Shown: positions 35,599 through 44,740, counted from the first letter of the stretch. The stretch is DNA of 64,000 nucleotides from Rathayibacter sp. VKM Ac-2857 (GCF_013205025.1 NZ_JABMLE010000003.1:1-64000); one strand, 5' to 3'. Notes: a model not told the origin generated them from the letters alone. Translations and numbers: made by a program.

Positions 35599-36243
35599 TC
35601 AGCGCTCGGTCGAGATCGCCAGTACCACGTCGGTGAGCGTCGCCCGGAGCCGCTCGAGCGCGGCCTCCTCCGAGTCGCCCTCGAGGATCGACGTCTTCAC
35701 CGCGTCGTCGTAGCTCGCGATCAGCAGGCGGACGGCCGTGGTCGGCGCCAGCGAGAAGTCGCGCTGCACCTGCTGCAGCGCCCCCCGCACGATGTCCACC
35801 AGCGTCGCGTCGAAGCCGGACCGGAAGGCGCTGTACTGCGGCGCGATCGCCGCATCGCGCAGCGCCAGCAGCTCGAACTCGGACTGCACGACGCACCAGC
35901 GCCGGCTGTCGGTGAACGGCCCCTGCAGGAAGTCGAGGATGACGACCGCGAGCGTCTCGGGCGTCAGCGGCTCGTCGGACTCCGCGATCTTCGGGATCGT
36001 CCGCCCCATCTGCTCGACCAGACCGTCCAGGCGGGCGCCGTTCTCCCGCTGCATCAGCGCGAAGAACAGCTCCTCCTTCGAGGAGAAGTTGGAGTAGAAG
36101 GCCCCGCGGCTGAAGCCGGCGCGCTCGCAGATCTGCTCCACCGAGGCCGAGTGCACCCCCGTCTCGGCGAAGACGTCATACGCGGCGTCGAGGAGCCGCT
36201 CGCGGGTCCGGCCCCGGCGGGAGGTCTCGACGGAGTCGGTCAT
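35599..36243 (-). CDS. TetR-family transcriptional regulator
   Basis: A 214-residue TetR repressor. The DNA-binding domain is RERLLDAAYDVFAETGVHSA, VEQICERAGFSRGAFYSNFS and SKEELFFAL; the remainder is the helical ligand domain. It is divergent from the MMPL transporter gene with 186 bases between starts, and three evenly spaced palindromes lie in that gap, so it very likely represses both itself and the transporter operon. Confidence 0.93.
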   Translation of the reverse strand: MTDSVETSRRGRTRERLLDAAYDVFAETGVHSASVEQICERAGFSRGAFYSNFSSKEELFFALMQRENGARLDGLVEQMGRTIPKIAESDEPLTPETLAVVILDFLQGPFTDSRRWCVVQSEFELLALRDAAIAPQYSAFRSGFDATLVDIVRGALQQVQRDFSLAPTTAVRLLIASYDDAVKTSILEGDSEEAALERLRATLTDVVLAISTER

Positions 36244-36290
36244 CCTGAGTCCTTCCCGGGCGGGCGTCGGCGGTGTTGAGATACATCACT

Positions 36291-36335
36291 GTATCGGATA
36301 CATTCGCGTATCGGATACGTTCGTGTATCGAGGAC
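36291..36335. promoter_or_regulatory. Three phased operators between tetR and the MMPL operon
   Basis: GTATCGGATAC, a perfect 5-1-5 palindrome, lies at 36291-36301 and 36308-36318; a degenerate third copy GTATCGAGGAC is at 36325-36335. The repeats are exactly 17 bp apart with conserved TTCG spacers. They sit about 50 bases upstream of the tetR start and about 95 upstream of the transporter start, as expected for the divergent TetR's binding sites. Confidence 0.8.
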
Positions 36336-36429
36336 GTCCGCGCCGTGAGCGCGTTCGCGCCGCCCGCACGACAGCGCTTCCGAGCACAGAGTCGTGTCCC
36401 TTTCCGCTCCCCGTCGTCAGGAGACACGC

Positions 36430-39273
36430 GTGTCGTCGATGCTCTACCGACTCGGCCGCTGGGTGTTCCGCGCCCACCGGCTGGTCGCCGTCCTCTGGCT
36501 CGCCGTCGTCGTCCTCGCGGGCGGTGGCGCGCTGCTGCTCAACCAGGGCACGGACAACACCTTCTCCATCCCCGGCACCCAGTCGCAGACCGCGCTGGAC
36601 CAGCTCGAGCGCACCTTCCCCCAGGTCAGCGGCACGTCGGCGCGCTACGTCGTCGTCGCGCCCGACGGCGGCAGCGTCGAGGACGCGGACATCAGCGGCC
36701 CGGTCGGCGAGGCGGTCACCGCGCTCGAGGGGATCGACGGCGTCGCCGCGGTCACCGACCCCTACTCCGACACCGTCGAGGGCACGATCTCCGAGGCCGG
36801 CAACGCGCTGGTCATCACCACGCAGATGGACGGCTCCGCCACCACGACCTCCGAGGCGTCGCGGGACGCGCTCCAGGCCGAGGCCACCACCCTCCAGGAC
36901 GCGCTCCCCGCGGGCGCCGTGGTCTCGCTCGGCGGCGACCTCTTCTCCCAGAGCCTGCCCGGCGTCACCGTCACCGAGGGGATCGGCCTCCTCGTGGCGC
37001 TGGTCGTCCTGGTGCTCACCTTCGGCTCGTTCCTCGCCGCCGGCATGCCGCTGGTGACCGCGCTGCTCGGCGTCGCGCTCTCGATGTCCGCGATCTTCAT
37101 CGCGACCCGCTTCGCCTCGATCTCCTCCACCACGCCGCTGCTGGCGCTGATGCTCGGCCTCGCCGTCGGCATCGACTACGCGCTCTTCATCATCAGCCGG
37201 CACCAGGACCAGCTGAAGCAGGGCATGGCGCCGGAGGAGTCGGCCGCCCGCGCGACCGCGACCGCCGGCTCCGCGGTCGTCTTCGCCGGCCTGACCGTCA
37301 TCATCGCGCTGGCCGGCCTGTCGGTCGCGGGCATCCCGTTCCTCACCACGATGGGCATCGCGGCGGCGGGCGGAGTCGCGATCGCCGTGGTCATCGCGCT
37401 CACGCTCACCCCCGCGCTGCTCGGCTTCGCCGGCGAGCGCCTGCGGCCGAAGGAACGGAAGGCCAAGAAGGCCGCGGCGAAGCAGGCCGCCGCGAACTCC
37501 GGCGCCGAGAAGGCCGCAGCCGTCGGCGCCCACGCCGACCCCGACGCCGCCGAGGACGCCTCCGCCCCCTCCCCCGGCTCGCACGTGCACGCCGAGGTCC
37601 CGCGCGGCTTCTTCCGCGGCTGGGTCCGCGTCGTCACCCGCTTCCCGATCCTCACGATCATCGCCGTCGTCGGGGTGCTCGGCATGGCGTCGATCCCGGC
37701 GCTCAGCCTCCGCCTCGCGCTGCCCGACGCCGGCTACCAGGCCGAGGGCACCCCCGCGCGCGACACCTACGACCTCCTCGCCGAGAACTTCGGCCCCGGC
37801 TACAACGGCCCGCTCATCGTCACCGGCACGATCATCGGCTCGACCGACCCGCTCGGCCTGATGGCCGACCTCAAGACCGAGATCGAGGGCCTGGACGGCG
37901 TCGCCTCCGTGCCGCTCGCCACCCCGAACGAGACCGCCGACACCGGGATCATCCAGGTGATCCCCGAGGGCGGGCCGGACTCCGAGGCCACCAAGGCGCT
38001 CGTCGCCGAGATCCGCGACAAGCACGACTACTTCGAGGAGACCTACGGGGTCGACCTCGCGGTCACCGGCCAGACCGCGGTCGGCATCGACATCTCCGAC
38101 ACCCTGGCGAACGCGCTGCTGCCGTTCGGCCTGCTGGTCGTCGGGCTCTCGCTGGTGCTGCTGACGATGGTCTTCCGCTCGCTCTGGGTGCCGCTCAAGG
38201 CGACGCTCGGCTACCTGCTCTCGGTCGGCGCGTCCTTCGGCGCCGTCGCCGCGGTCTTCGAGTGGGGCTGGTTCGCCGACGCCCTGCACGTGGACAAGAC
38301 CGGCCCGATCATCAGCTTCATGCCGATCATCCTGATGGGCGTGCTCTTCGGGCTGGCGATGGACTACGAGGTGTTCCTCGTCTCGCGGATGCGCGAGGAC
38401 TACGTGCACGGCCGGCCGGCCCGCGCGGCGGTCGAGTCGGGCTTCGTCGGCTCGGCGAAGGTCGTCACCGCGGCCGCGATCATCATGTTCTCCGTCTTCG
38501 CGGCGTTCGTGCCGGAGGGCGACACCAACATCAAGCCGATCGCGCTCGGTCTGGCGGTGGGCGTGTTCGTCGACGCCTTCATCGTCCGGATGACGCTCGT
38601 GCCCGCGGTGCTGCACCTCCTCGGCGACCGCGCCTGGCACATGCCGCGCTGGCTCGACCGGGTGCTCCCCTCCTTCGACGTGGAGGGCGAGGGCCTGACC
38701 AAGGAGCTCGCGCTCGCCGACTGGCCCGAGCCCGGCGCCACCGACGCGGTCGCGGCCGAGGGGCTGTGCCTCGACGGTCCCGACGGCCCGGTCTACCGCG
38801 ACGTCGACGTGCGGGTGCCCGCGGGCGGCGCGCTGGTCGTCCACGGCCCGCACCGCTCGGGCCGCACCGCGCTGCTGCTGACGATCGCGGGGCGCCTCAC
38901 CCCCGACGCCGGCCGGCTCAAGGTCGACGGTCTCGTCGTGCCGATCCGCTCCTCCGCGGTCCGCGGTCGCGTCGGCCTCGTCCGGCTCGCCGGCGCGAGC
39001 GATCCGGTGGCCGAGGTGCGCGCGGCGCTCGAGACGGCCCCGCCGCTGCTCGTGCTCGACGACCTCGACACCGTCACCGACCCGCAGCTCCGCGACGGGA
39101 TCCGCGCCGAGCTCGACCGGGCCCGCGCGAAGGCCGCGCAGAAGCAGCACGCCTTCACGGTGATCGCCTCCTCCGTCGACGCGGACGCGCTCGACGACCT
39201 CCTCCCCTCCGATCGCGGCCAGCTCGCGGTCTCCCCCGCGGCCGAGCGCCGCGCTATCGCGAAGGTCGGCTGA
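36430..39273 (+). CDS. MMPL-family transporter with C-terminal degenerate ABC-ATPase-like domain
   Basis: A 947-residue protein. Two six-helix MMPL/RND repeats (helices about 10-35 and 170-340; 395-420 and 550-740) flank two extracytoplasmic loops; a charged Ala/Lys insert follows the first set. The C-terminal 170 residues look like a shortened ABC ATPase: GPHRSGRTAL as Walker A near 811-820 and PPLLVLDDLD as Walker B near 872-881, but the LSGGQ signature and helical subdomain are missing. GTG 36430 has AGGAGA upstream; a GTG at 36394 and an ATG at 36439 are alternatives. It likely exports a lipid or drug, with the adjacent YhgE/Pip protein. Confidence 0.87.
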   Translation: MSSMLYRLGRWVFRAHRLVAVLWLAVVVLAGGGALLLNQGTDNTFSIPGTQSQTALDQLERTFPQVSGTSARYVVVAPDGGSVEDADISGPVGEAVTALEGIDGVAAVTDPYSDTVEGTISEAGNALVITTQMDGSATTTSEASRDALQAEATTLQDALPAGAVVSLGGDLFSQSLPGVTVTEGIGLLVALVVLVLTFGSFLAAGMPLVTALLGVALSMSAIFIATRFASISSTTPLLALMLGLAVGIDYALFIISRHQDQLKQGMAPEESAARATATAGSAVVFAGLTVIIALAGLSVAGIPFLTTMGIAAAGGVAIAVVIALTLTPALLGFAGERLRPKERKAKKAAAKQAAANSGAEKAAAVGAHADPDAAEDASAPSPGSHVHAEVPRGFFRGWVRVVTRFPILTIIAVVGVLGMASIPALSLRLALPDAGYQAEGTPARDTYDLLAENFGPGYNGPLIVTGTIIGSTDPLGLMADLKTEIEGLDGVASVPLATPNETADTGIIQVIPEGGPDSEATKALVAEIRDKHDYFEETYGVDLAVTGQTAVGIDISDTLANALLPFGLLVVGLSLVLLTMVFRSLWVPLKATLGYLLSVGASFGAVAAVFEWGWFADALHVDKTGPIISFMPIILMGVLFGLAMDYEVFLVSRMREDYVHGRPARAAVESGFVGSAKVVTAAAIIMFSVFAAFVPEGDTNIKPIALGLAVGVFVDAFIVRMTLVPAVLHLLGDRAWHMPRWLDRVLPSFDVEGEGLTKELALADWPEPGATDAVAAEGLCLDGPDGPVYRDVDVRVPAGGALVVHGPHRSGRTALLLTIAGRLTPDAGRLKVDGLVVPIRSSAVRGRVGLVRLAGASDPVAEVRAALETAPPLLVLDDLDTVTDPQLRDGIRAELDRARAKAAQKQHAFTVIASSVDADALDDLLPSDRGQLAVSPAAERRAIAKVG

Positions 39274-39276
39274 CAG

Positions 39277-41589
39277 ATGGCTCTCTTCTCCCTCGAACGC
39301 CCCCGCGGCGTCAAGAAGGTGTCCTGGGTGACCCTCCTCGGCATCGTCCTGGTCCCCCTCGTCATCGGCGGCCTGCTCGTCTGGGCGCTCTGGAACCCGA
39401 CCGAGCGCCTGGACACCATCACGGCGGCGGTCGTGAACGAGGACACCCCGGTCGAGATCAACGGGCAGACCGTGCCGCTCGGGCGCCAGCTCGCGGCCGG
39501 GCTCGTGACCGGAGGCGAGACCAGCGACTCGGCGACTCCCGCGCCGTCCTCGTCCGCCACGCCGTCCGCGTCCGCCGCGCCGTCCGCGTCGGCCACGCCG
39601 TCCGCGTCCGCCACGCCCTCCGCCTCGGCCTCTCCCGCGGCGAACGTCTCGGGCTCCGACTCGACCGGCAACTTCACCTGGGTCCTCACCGACAAGGACG
39701 ACGCCGCGAAGGGCCTCGCCGACGGCAGCTACGCGACCGTCGTCACGATCCCGTCCTCGTTCTCCGCCGCCGCGACCTCCTACTCCGGAGACGCCGCCGC
39801 CGCGACCAAGGCCACGATCGACATCGCGACGAGCGAGAAGGCGAAGCTCGTCGACGACGCCATCTCGGCGACCGTCACGAGCACGGCGACCGCGCTGCTG
39901 AACACCCAGCTCACCACCGCGTACCTCGAGAACGTCTACGTCGGCTTCAACACCCTGAACGAGCAGATCGGCCAGGCCGCCGAGGGCGCGGGCACCCTCG
40001 CGGACGGAGCCGACGAGCTCGGCACCGGCGCCTCGACCCTCGCGGACGGCACCAGCACGCTCGCGGACGGCATCGACGACCTCGCGACCGGCGCCTCCGG
40101 ACTCTCCGACGGAGTGGCGCAGCTCGGCACCGGCGCGTCGTCGCTGGCGGACGGCGTCGCCCAGGTGGGCACCGGTGCGTCGGACCTGTCGGGCGGCGTC
40201 TCGCAGCTCGCGACCGGCGCGCAGCAGTCGGCCGACGGAGCGACGCAGCTCGCCACCGGCGCGGGCTCGCTCGCGGACGGGCTCGACGGTCTCGCCGCCG
40301 GAGTGTCGACGCTCGGCGGCACCGCAGCGACCGCCTCCGGTCTCGCCGCGCAGTCGGCGACCACCACGGGCACCTCGCTCGGGACCATCGCCGCCCTCGC
40401 CCAGTCCTGCGCCGCGACGGACCCCGTCTGCGCGGCCATCCTCGCGGAAGCCGGCAGCCAGCTCGACACCACGAACCAGGCCGGCGCGCTCTACCAGGCC
40501 GGTGCGACCGCGCAGTACGCCGCAGGCATCTCCGCCGGCATCAACGACGGGGCGAACGGGCAGCCGTCCCTCGTCGCGGGGACCGCGCAGTCGGCCGCCG
40601 GTGCGCGCGGGCTCGCCGACGGCGCCGGCTCGCTCGCGGGCGGCCTCAGCCAGCTCTCGACCGGAGCCGCCACCGCAGCCGGTGGAGCGTCCCAGCTCGC
40701 CACCGGAGCGACCTCCGCCGCCGACGGCGCCAGCCAGCTCGCGACCGGAGCGACCTCGGCCGCCGACGGCGCTGTGCAGCTCTCGACGGGTGCCTCCTCC
40801 GCGGCCGACGGCGCCCGGCAGCTCGCCGACGGCGCGGGCGGCGTCTCGGACGGGGCCCTCCAGCTCGCCGACGGCACCCGCTCGCTCGCCACCGGGCTCG
40901 ACGCGGCCGTGGCCCAGCTGCCGACCTACAGCGAGTCGGAGTCGAAGAACCTCGCCGACGTCGTCGCCGACCCGGTCGAGAACTCGAGCAGTACCACCGA
41001 TCTCTTCGGAGCGTCGAGCGTGCCGTTCTTCGCGACGATCGCGCTCTGGCTCGGCGCCCTCGCGACCTTCCTCGTGCTCGCCGCGTTCTCGCACCGCGCA
41101 CTCTCGTCGACCCGCTCCTCCGCGGCGCTGGCGCTGTCGTCGTACGTGCCGGCCCTCGTGATCGGACTCGTGCAGGGCCTCGCCGTCGCGATCGTGATGA
41201 GCGCGGTCGCGAGCCTGGACCTGGTGACCTGGTTCGGCTTCGCCGCGCTGGCGATGCTCGCGGGAGCGTCCTTCGCCGCCGTGAACCAGGGCCTGGTCGC
41301 CCTGCTCGGCGGGCTCGGCCGCTTCGTCTCGATGGTCGCCGCGGTGATCGGCCTCGGCGCCGGCATCATCTCGACCGTCCCGGGCGTCTTCGACGACGCC
41401 CTCGGCTTCCTGCCGCTCTCCGCCGCGCAGAACGCGCTCGCGGGCGTCATCGAGGGCACCGGAGGCGTCGCGGCCGCGGTCGTCGGCCTGCTGATCTGGC
41501 TGCTCTTCGGCCTCCTGCTGACGGTCGCCGCCATCGCCCGCCGCCGCGTCACCTCGGTCCGAGCCCTGACCCGCCCCGTCGAGGCGTAG
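39277..41589 (+). CDS. YhgE/Pip-family membrane protein with long heptad-like repeats
   Basis: A 770-residue protein. A first membrane span (about 18-40) is followed by an extracytoplasmic region with a Pro/Ser/Ala low-complexity insert (about 88-127), then a very long series of seven-residue-like units with xxLADG/xxLATG patterns (about 235-540), and five C-terminal spans (about 580-760). This is the YhgE/Pip architecture, related to ESX and phage-infection proteins and ABC-2 permeases. It starts three bases after the MMPL stop, forming a two-gene TetR-controlled operon. Confidence 0.9.
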   Translation: MALFSLERPRGVKKVSWVTLLGIVLVPLVIGGLLVWALWNPTERLDTITAAVVNEDTPVEINGQTVPLGRQLAAGLVTGGETSDSATPAPSSSATPSASAAPSASATPSASATPSASASPAANVSGSDSTGNFTWVLTDKDDAAKGLADGSYATVVTIPSSFSAAATSYSGDAAAATKATIDIATSEKAKLVDDAISATVTSTATALLNTQLTTAYLENVYVGFNTLNEQIGQAAEGAGTLADGADELGTGASTLADGTSTLADGIDDLATGASGLSDGVAQLGTGASSLADGVAQVGTGASDLSGGVSQLATGAQQSADGATQLATGAGSLADGLDGLAAGVSTLGGTAATASGLAAQSATTTGTSLGTIAALAQSCAATDPVCAAILAEAGSQLDTTNQAGALYQAGATAQYAAGISAGINDGANGQPSLVAGTAQSAAGARGLADGAGSLAGGLSQLSTGAATAAGGASQLATGATSAADGASQLATGATSAADGAVQLSTGASSAADGARQLADGAGGVSDGALQLADGTRSLATGLDAAVAQLPTYSESESKNLADVVADPVENSSSTTDLFGASSVPFFATIALWLGALATFLVLAAFSHRALSSTRSSAALALSSYVPALVIGLVQGLAVAIVMSAVASLDLVTWFGFAALAMLAGASFAAVNQGLVALLGGLGRFVSMVAAVIGLGAGIISTVPGVFDDALGFLPLSAAQNALAGVIEGTGGVAAAVVGLLIWLLFGLLLTVAAIARRRVTSVRALTRPVEA

Positions 41590-41599
41590 CCCCTCCCCT

Positions 41600-41662
41600 C
41601 CGCGAGATGCCACTTGTGCACGCGACACGCCGTGTCGAGCGTGCACAAGTGGCATCTCGCGG
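41600..41662. terminator. Perfect long palindrome, GAGATGCCACTT family, copy 1
   Basis: Two perfect 24-base arms (41600-41623 and 41639-41662), CCGCGAGATGCCACTTGTGC and its complement plus four bases, enclose a 15-base loop that itself contains GACAC/GTGTC. It lies 11 bases after the YhgE stop and probably terminates the operon. Related copies are at 47490-47548 and 58712-58774. Confidence 0.8.
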
Positions 41663-41714
41663 AAGGGGGTCAGGACGTCCAGGCGGTCAGCTGCCGCCCC
41701 GCGAGGCGAGGGCA

Positions 41715-42093
41715 GGATCTCGATACGCGCGCTGCGCGCGCTCCTCGATCAGCATGAAGGAGGCTCGCTCGGTGAGCGGCCGCCCACCCCGTCGGGCGGT
41801 CGCCCTCCCATGCTGGTCGAGTAGCCGCCGCAGGCGGCCCCATGCTGGTCGAGTAGCCGCCGCAGGCGGCCCCATGCTGGTCGAGTAGCCCCGCAGGGGC
41901 GTATCGAGACCCGCCGTCCTCAGCAGGCCCGGTCTGCAGACTTCACTTCTGACGCTCGTGGATCTCGATACGCCCGCTGCGCGGGCTACTCGATCAGCAT
42001 GAAGGCGCAGGCGCCCCCATGCCGACCGAACAACCGCCGCAGGCGCCCGCCATGCTGGTCGAGTAGCCGCCGCAGGCGGCGTATCGAGACCCC
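41715..42093. repeat. REPIN-like elements with 32-bp tandem half-elements
   Basis: A lone A-type right end (41715-41756) precedes half-elements CATGCTGGTCGAGTAGCCGC at 41809, 41841 and 41873, exactly 32 bp apart. The unit at 41873 is the left end of a complete 129-bp element ending at 42001 (G-left, A-right). A lone G-type left end is at 42051-42093. No gene lies between 41663 and 42107. Confidence 0.9.
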
Positions 42094-42107
42094 ACCCGCC
42101 GCGAGCC

Positions 42108-42434
42108 TCAGTCCGCCGCGCCGCTCGCGATCTGCTCGTGGTGGTGGATGACCTCGGCGACGATGAAGCCGAGGAACTTCTCCGCGAAGGCCGGGTCGAG
42201 GTGCGCGTCCTCCGCCAGTGCCCGCAGCCGCGAGATCTGGCGCGACTCGCGCTCGAGGTCGGCGGGCGGCAGGCCGTGCGCCGCCTTCAGACGCCCGACC
42301 TTCTGGGTGAACTTGAAGCGCTCGGCGAGCAGGTGGATCAGCGCCGCATCGATGTTGTCGATGCTCTGACGGATCTGCTCGAGCTCGGCCAGCGCCTCGG
42401 CGTCCGACCCCTCGCGCGACGGTTCCTCGATCAT
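42108..42434 (-). CDS. Chorismate mutase (AroQ type)
   Basis: A 108-residue all-helical chorismate mutase that rearranges chorismate to prephenate for Phe/Tyr synthesis. Features: IRQSIDNIDAALIHLLAERF, KFTQKVGRLKAAHGLPPADL and REISRLRALA-like RESRQISRLR. Length fits a monofunctional cytoplasmic enzyme. ATG 42434 is preceded by GGAGGC with only one base of spacing, so the ribosome site is unusually close; the family start agrees with this ATG. Confidence 0.92.
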   Translation of the reverse strand: MIEEPSREGSDAEALAELEQIRQSIDNIDAALIHLLAERFKFTQKVGRLKAAHGLPPADLERESRQISRLRALAEDAHLDPAFAEKFLGFIVAEVIHHHEQIASGAAD

Positions 42435-42482
42435 GCCTCCGACCCTAACGGACCGGCACCGGACGACCCGCGGCGGCACGAC

Positions 42483-42516
42483 GAAGGCCCCCACCCGTCA
42501 CCGGGGAGGGGCCTTC
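42483..42516 (-). terminator. Hairpin terminator after ohr
   Basis: GAAGGCCCC (42483-42491) pairs with GGGGCCTTC (42508-42516), a strong 9-bp stem with a 16-base loop, 15 bases beyond the ohr stop on the minus strand. It separates ohr from the chorismate mutase gene. Confidence 0.8.
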
Positions 42517-42530
42517 GAGAAGAGGGAGCG

Positions 42531-42950
42531 TCAGTCGACGATGTTGAGGACGACGTCCACGTTGCCGCGGGTCGCGTTCGAGTACGGGCACATCGTGTGC
42601 GCCTTCTCGGCGACGGCGTGCGCGTCCTCCGAGCTCGCCTTGGGGACGTGGATGTCCAGCTCGACCGCGAGGCCGAAGCCGCCGTCGTCGTTCTTGCCGA
42701 TCGAGACGCTCGCCGACACCTGCGCATCGGTGGTGTCGATCGAGAGCGCCTTGCCGGAGCCGTGCAGTGCGCTCAGGAAGCAGGCCGCGAAGCCGGCGGC
42801 GAAGAGCTGCTCCGGGTTCGTGCCCTCGCCGGAGCCGCCGAGCTCCTGGGGCGGGCGGGTGTCGAGATCGAGTCGGTCGTCCTCGGTGCGGACGTGGCCG
42901 TCGCGTCCTCCACCGGAGGCGTGGGCGATGGCGGTGTAGAGAGCATCCAT
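42531..42950 (-). CDS. Organic hydroperoxide resistance protein (OsmC/Ohr family)
   Basis: A 139-residue peroxiredoxin-like thiol peroxidase. The two redox Cys are in FAACFLSAL and TMCPYSNATRGN, both diagnostic for Ohr. It reduces organic hydroperoxides in the cytoplasm. ATG 42950 is preceded by GGAGGG; an ATG at 43001 would add 17 residues without a good site. A clear terminator follows. No OhrR-type regulator gene is adjacent. Confidence 0.94.
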   Translation of the reverse strand: MDALYTAIAHASGGGRDGHVRTEDDRLDLDTRPPQELGGSGEGTNPEQLFAAGFAACFLSALHGSGKALSIDTTDAQVSASVSIGKNDDGGFGLAVELDIHVPKASSEDAHAVAEKAHTMCPYSNATRGNVDVVLNIVD

Positions 42951-43174
42951 CCCTCCATCACACCACTGCGCGGCCGGGAGCGGGGTGAGCGTCGGATGCA
43001 CGTCCTCCCGACATCACCGCCGCCGCCGGCGGGTGCGCCCCGGGAATCGCCTCCGAACCGCCCGGTCCGGCCGTCAACCCCCTCGCGACTCCGCGCCGAC
43101 AGGTGTGGCCTGAAGTCACGCATCCGGCGAGCGCCGGAGAACCACCGGCCTCAGCGCCGGCAGAAGGAGGAAGC

Positions 43175-44350
43175 ATGCGCGCACTCACGTGGCAGGGCGT
43201 CGAGAAGGTCTCGGTCGAGACGGTTCCCGATCCCCGCATCCAGCAGCCGACGGACGCCATCGTCCGGATCACCTCGACGGCCATCTGCGGCTCCGACCTG
43301 CACCTGTACCGTCTGCTCGGCCCGTACCTCGACAAGGGCGACATCCTCGGCCACGAGCCGATGGGCATCGTCGAGGAGGTCGGCGCGGGCATCACGAAGC
43401 TCAAGGTCGGCGACCGCGTCGTCGTCCCGTTCAACATCTCCTGCGGCGAGTGCTTCATGTGCCGCCGCGGCCTGCAGTCGCAGTGCGAGACCACCCAGGT
43501 GACGGAGTACGGCTCCGGTGCCTCGCTCTTCGGCTACACGAAGATGTACGGCCAGGTGCCCGGCGGCCAGGCGGAGTTCCTCCGCGTGCCGCTCGCCGAC
43601 TACAACACCGTCGTCGTCGGCACCGACCTGCCGGACGAGAACTACCTCTTCCTCAGCGACATCGTGCCGACGGCCTGGCAGGGCGTCGAGTACGCGAACG
43701 TGCCGGACGGCGGCTCGCTCGTCGTCTTCGGCCTCGGCCCGGTCGGCCAGTTCGCCGCTCGCATCGGCGCGCACAAGGGCTACCGCGTGCTCGCGGTCGA
43801 CCCGGTCGCCGAGCGCCGCGCGATGGCCGCTCGCCACGGGATCGAGGTCTTCGACTTCACCGACGACATCAACGACCAGCTGCGCGACCTCACCGACGGC
43901 CGTGGCCCCGACTCCGTCGTCGACGCGGTCGGCATGGAGGCGCACGGCTCGCCGATGGGCTCGTTCGCCCAGACGGTCGCCGGGCTGCTGCCCGACCCGA
44001 TCGCTCGGAAGGCGATGGACACGGTCGGAGTCGACCGGCTCGCCGCGGTCGTCTCCTCGCTCGACCTGGTGCGCCGCGGCGGCACCGTCTCGCTGAGCGG
44101 CGTCTACGGCGGCGAGGCCGACCCGCTGCCGCTGAAGTCGATGTTCGACAAGCAGATCACCCTGACGATGGGCCAGTGCAATGTGAAGCGCTGGATCGAC
44201 GAGCTGCTGCCGCTGGTCGAAAACTCGAGCGACCCGCTCGGCGTCAACGACCTCGTCACCCACCGCGCCCCGCTCGAGGACGCCCCCGGCCTCTACGAGA
44301 CGTTCCAGAAGAAGGAGGACGGCTGCATCAAGGTCGTCCTGCAGCCGTAG
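43175..44350 (+). CDS. Zinc-dependent alcohol dehydrogenase (formaldehyde dehydrogenase-like)
   Basis: A 391-residue MDR-family enzyme. Catalytic zinc ligands: Cys in AICGSDLH and His-Glu in GHEPMG. The structural zinc loop is CGECFMCRRGLQSQC. The NAD-binding Rossmann motif is VVFGLGPVGQFAAR. It resembles the FdhA/COG1063 group that oxidises formaldehyde or similar alcohols. ATG 43175 follows AAGGAGGAAGC. Divergent from ohr, with 224 bases between starts and no other gene there. Confidence 0.93.
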   Translation: MRALTWQGVEKVSVETVPDPRIQQPTDAIVRITSTAICGSDLHLYRLLGPYLDKGDILGHEPMGIVEEVGAGITKLKVGDRVVVPFNISCGECFMCRRGLQSQCETTQVTEYGSGASLFGYTKMYGQVPGGQAEFLRVPLADYNTVVVGTDLPDENYLFLSDIVPTAWQGVEYANVPDGGSLVVFGLGPVGQFAARIGAHKGYRVLAVDPVAERRAMAARHGIEVFDFTDDINDQLRDLTDGRGPDSVVDAVGMEAHGSPMGSFAQTVAGLLPDPIARKAMDTVGVDRLAAVVSSLDLVRRGGTVSLSGVYGGEADPLPLKSMFDKQITLTMGQCNVKRWIDELLPLVENSSDPLGVNDLVTHRAPLEDAPGLYETFQKKEDGCIKVVLQP

Positions 44351-44362
44351 CGGGCGACGCCT

Positions 44363-44674
44363 CATGCTGATCGAGTAGCCGCGGCACGCGGCGTATCGAG
44401 ATCCACCGTCTGCAGGCGTGGGGTCTCGATACGCGCCTGGCGGCGCTACTCGACCAGCATGGAGCGCACGTGCCGATGCGCCGGCTTGGGGCGCACGTGC
44501 CGATGCGCCGACATGGAGCGCATGTGCCGTGCTGCACGCATGGGGCGCACGTGCCGGTGCGCGCGTGGTGCCGACCCATGCTGATCGAGTAGCCGCGGCA
44601 CGCGGCGTATCGAGATCCACCGTCTGCAGGGGTGGCTCTCGATACGCGCCTGGCGGCGCTACTCGACCAGCATG
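44363..44674. repeat. Two short-class REPIN-like elements flanking a 27-bp tandem array
   Basis: Complete short elements (99 and 98 bp, A-left, G-right) lie at 44363-44461 and 44577-44674 and are nearly identical. Between them are four units of about 27 bp with the core GCGCACGTGCCGATGCGCC, starting near 44458, 44486, 44512 and 44539. The whole is a tandem duplication with an internal array. Inner stems use GCCGCGGCACGCGGC and GCGCCTGGCGGCGC. Confidence 0.88.
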
Positions 44675-44714
44675 GGCGCGGCGTCCCGAGATCCATCCAC
44701 CCGGACACGACGAA

Positions 44715-44740
44715 GGCGGCGTCCCCGAGGGGGCGCCGCC
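44715..44740 (-). terminator. Hairpin terminator after the CsbD gene
   Basis: GGCGGCGTCCCC and GGGGGCGCCGCC form a strong stem with a two-base loop, 22 bases beyond the CsbD stop on the minus strand. Confidence 0.75.

Noticed and set aside
36286-41655. Very long open frame on the minus strand, antisense to the MMPL and YhgE genes (about 1790 codons), and a similar plus-strand frame in another phase
   Set aside because: High GC suppresses stops; the translations are Arg/Gly/Asp-rich with no family motifs, and the MMPL and YhgE frames carry clear domains.
43002-43174. Possible riboswitch before the zinc alcohol dehydrogenase
   Set aside because: Only short CCGG/CCGG stems are present; no known aptamer pattern is recognisable.
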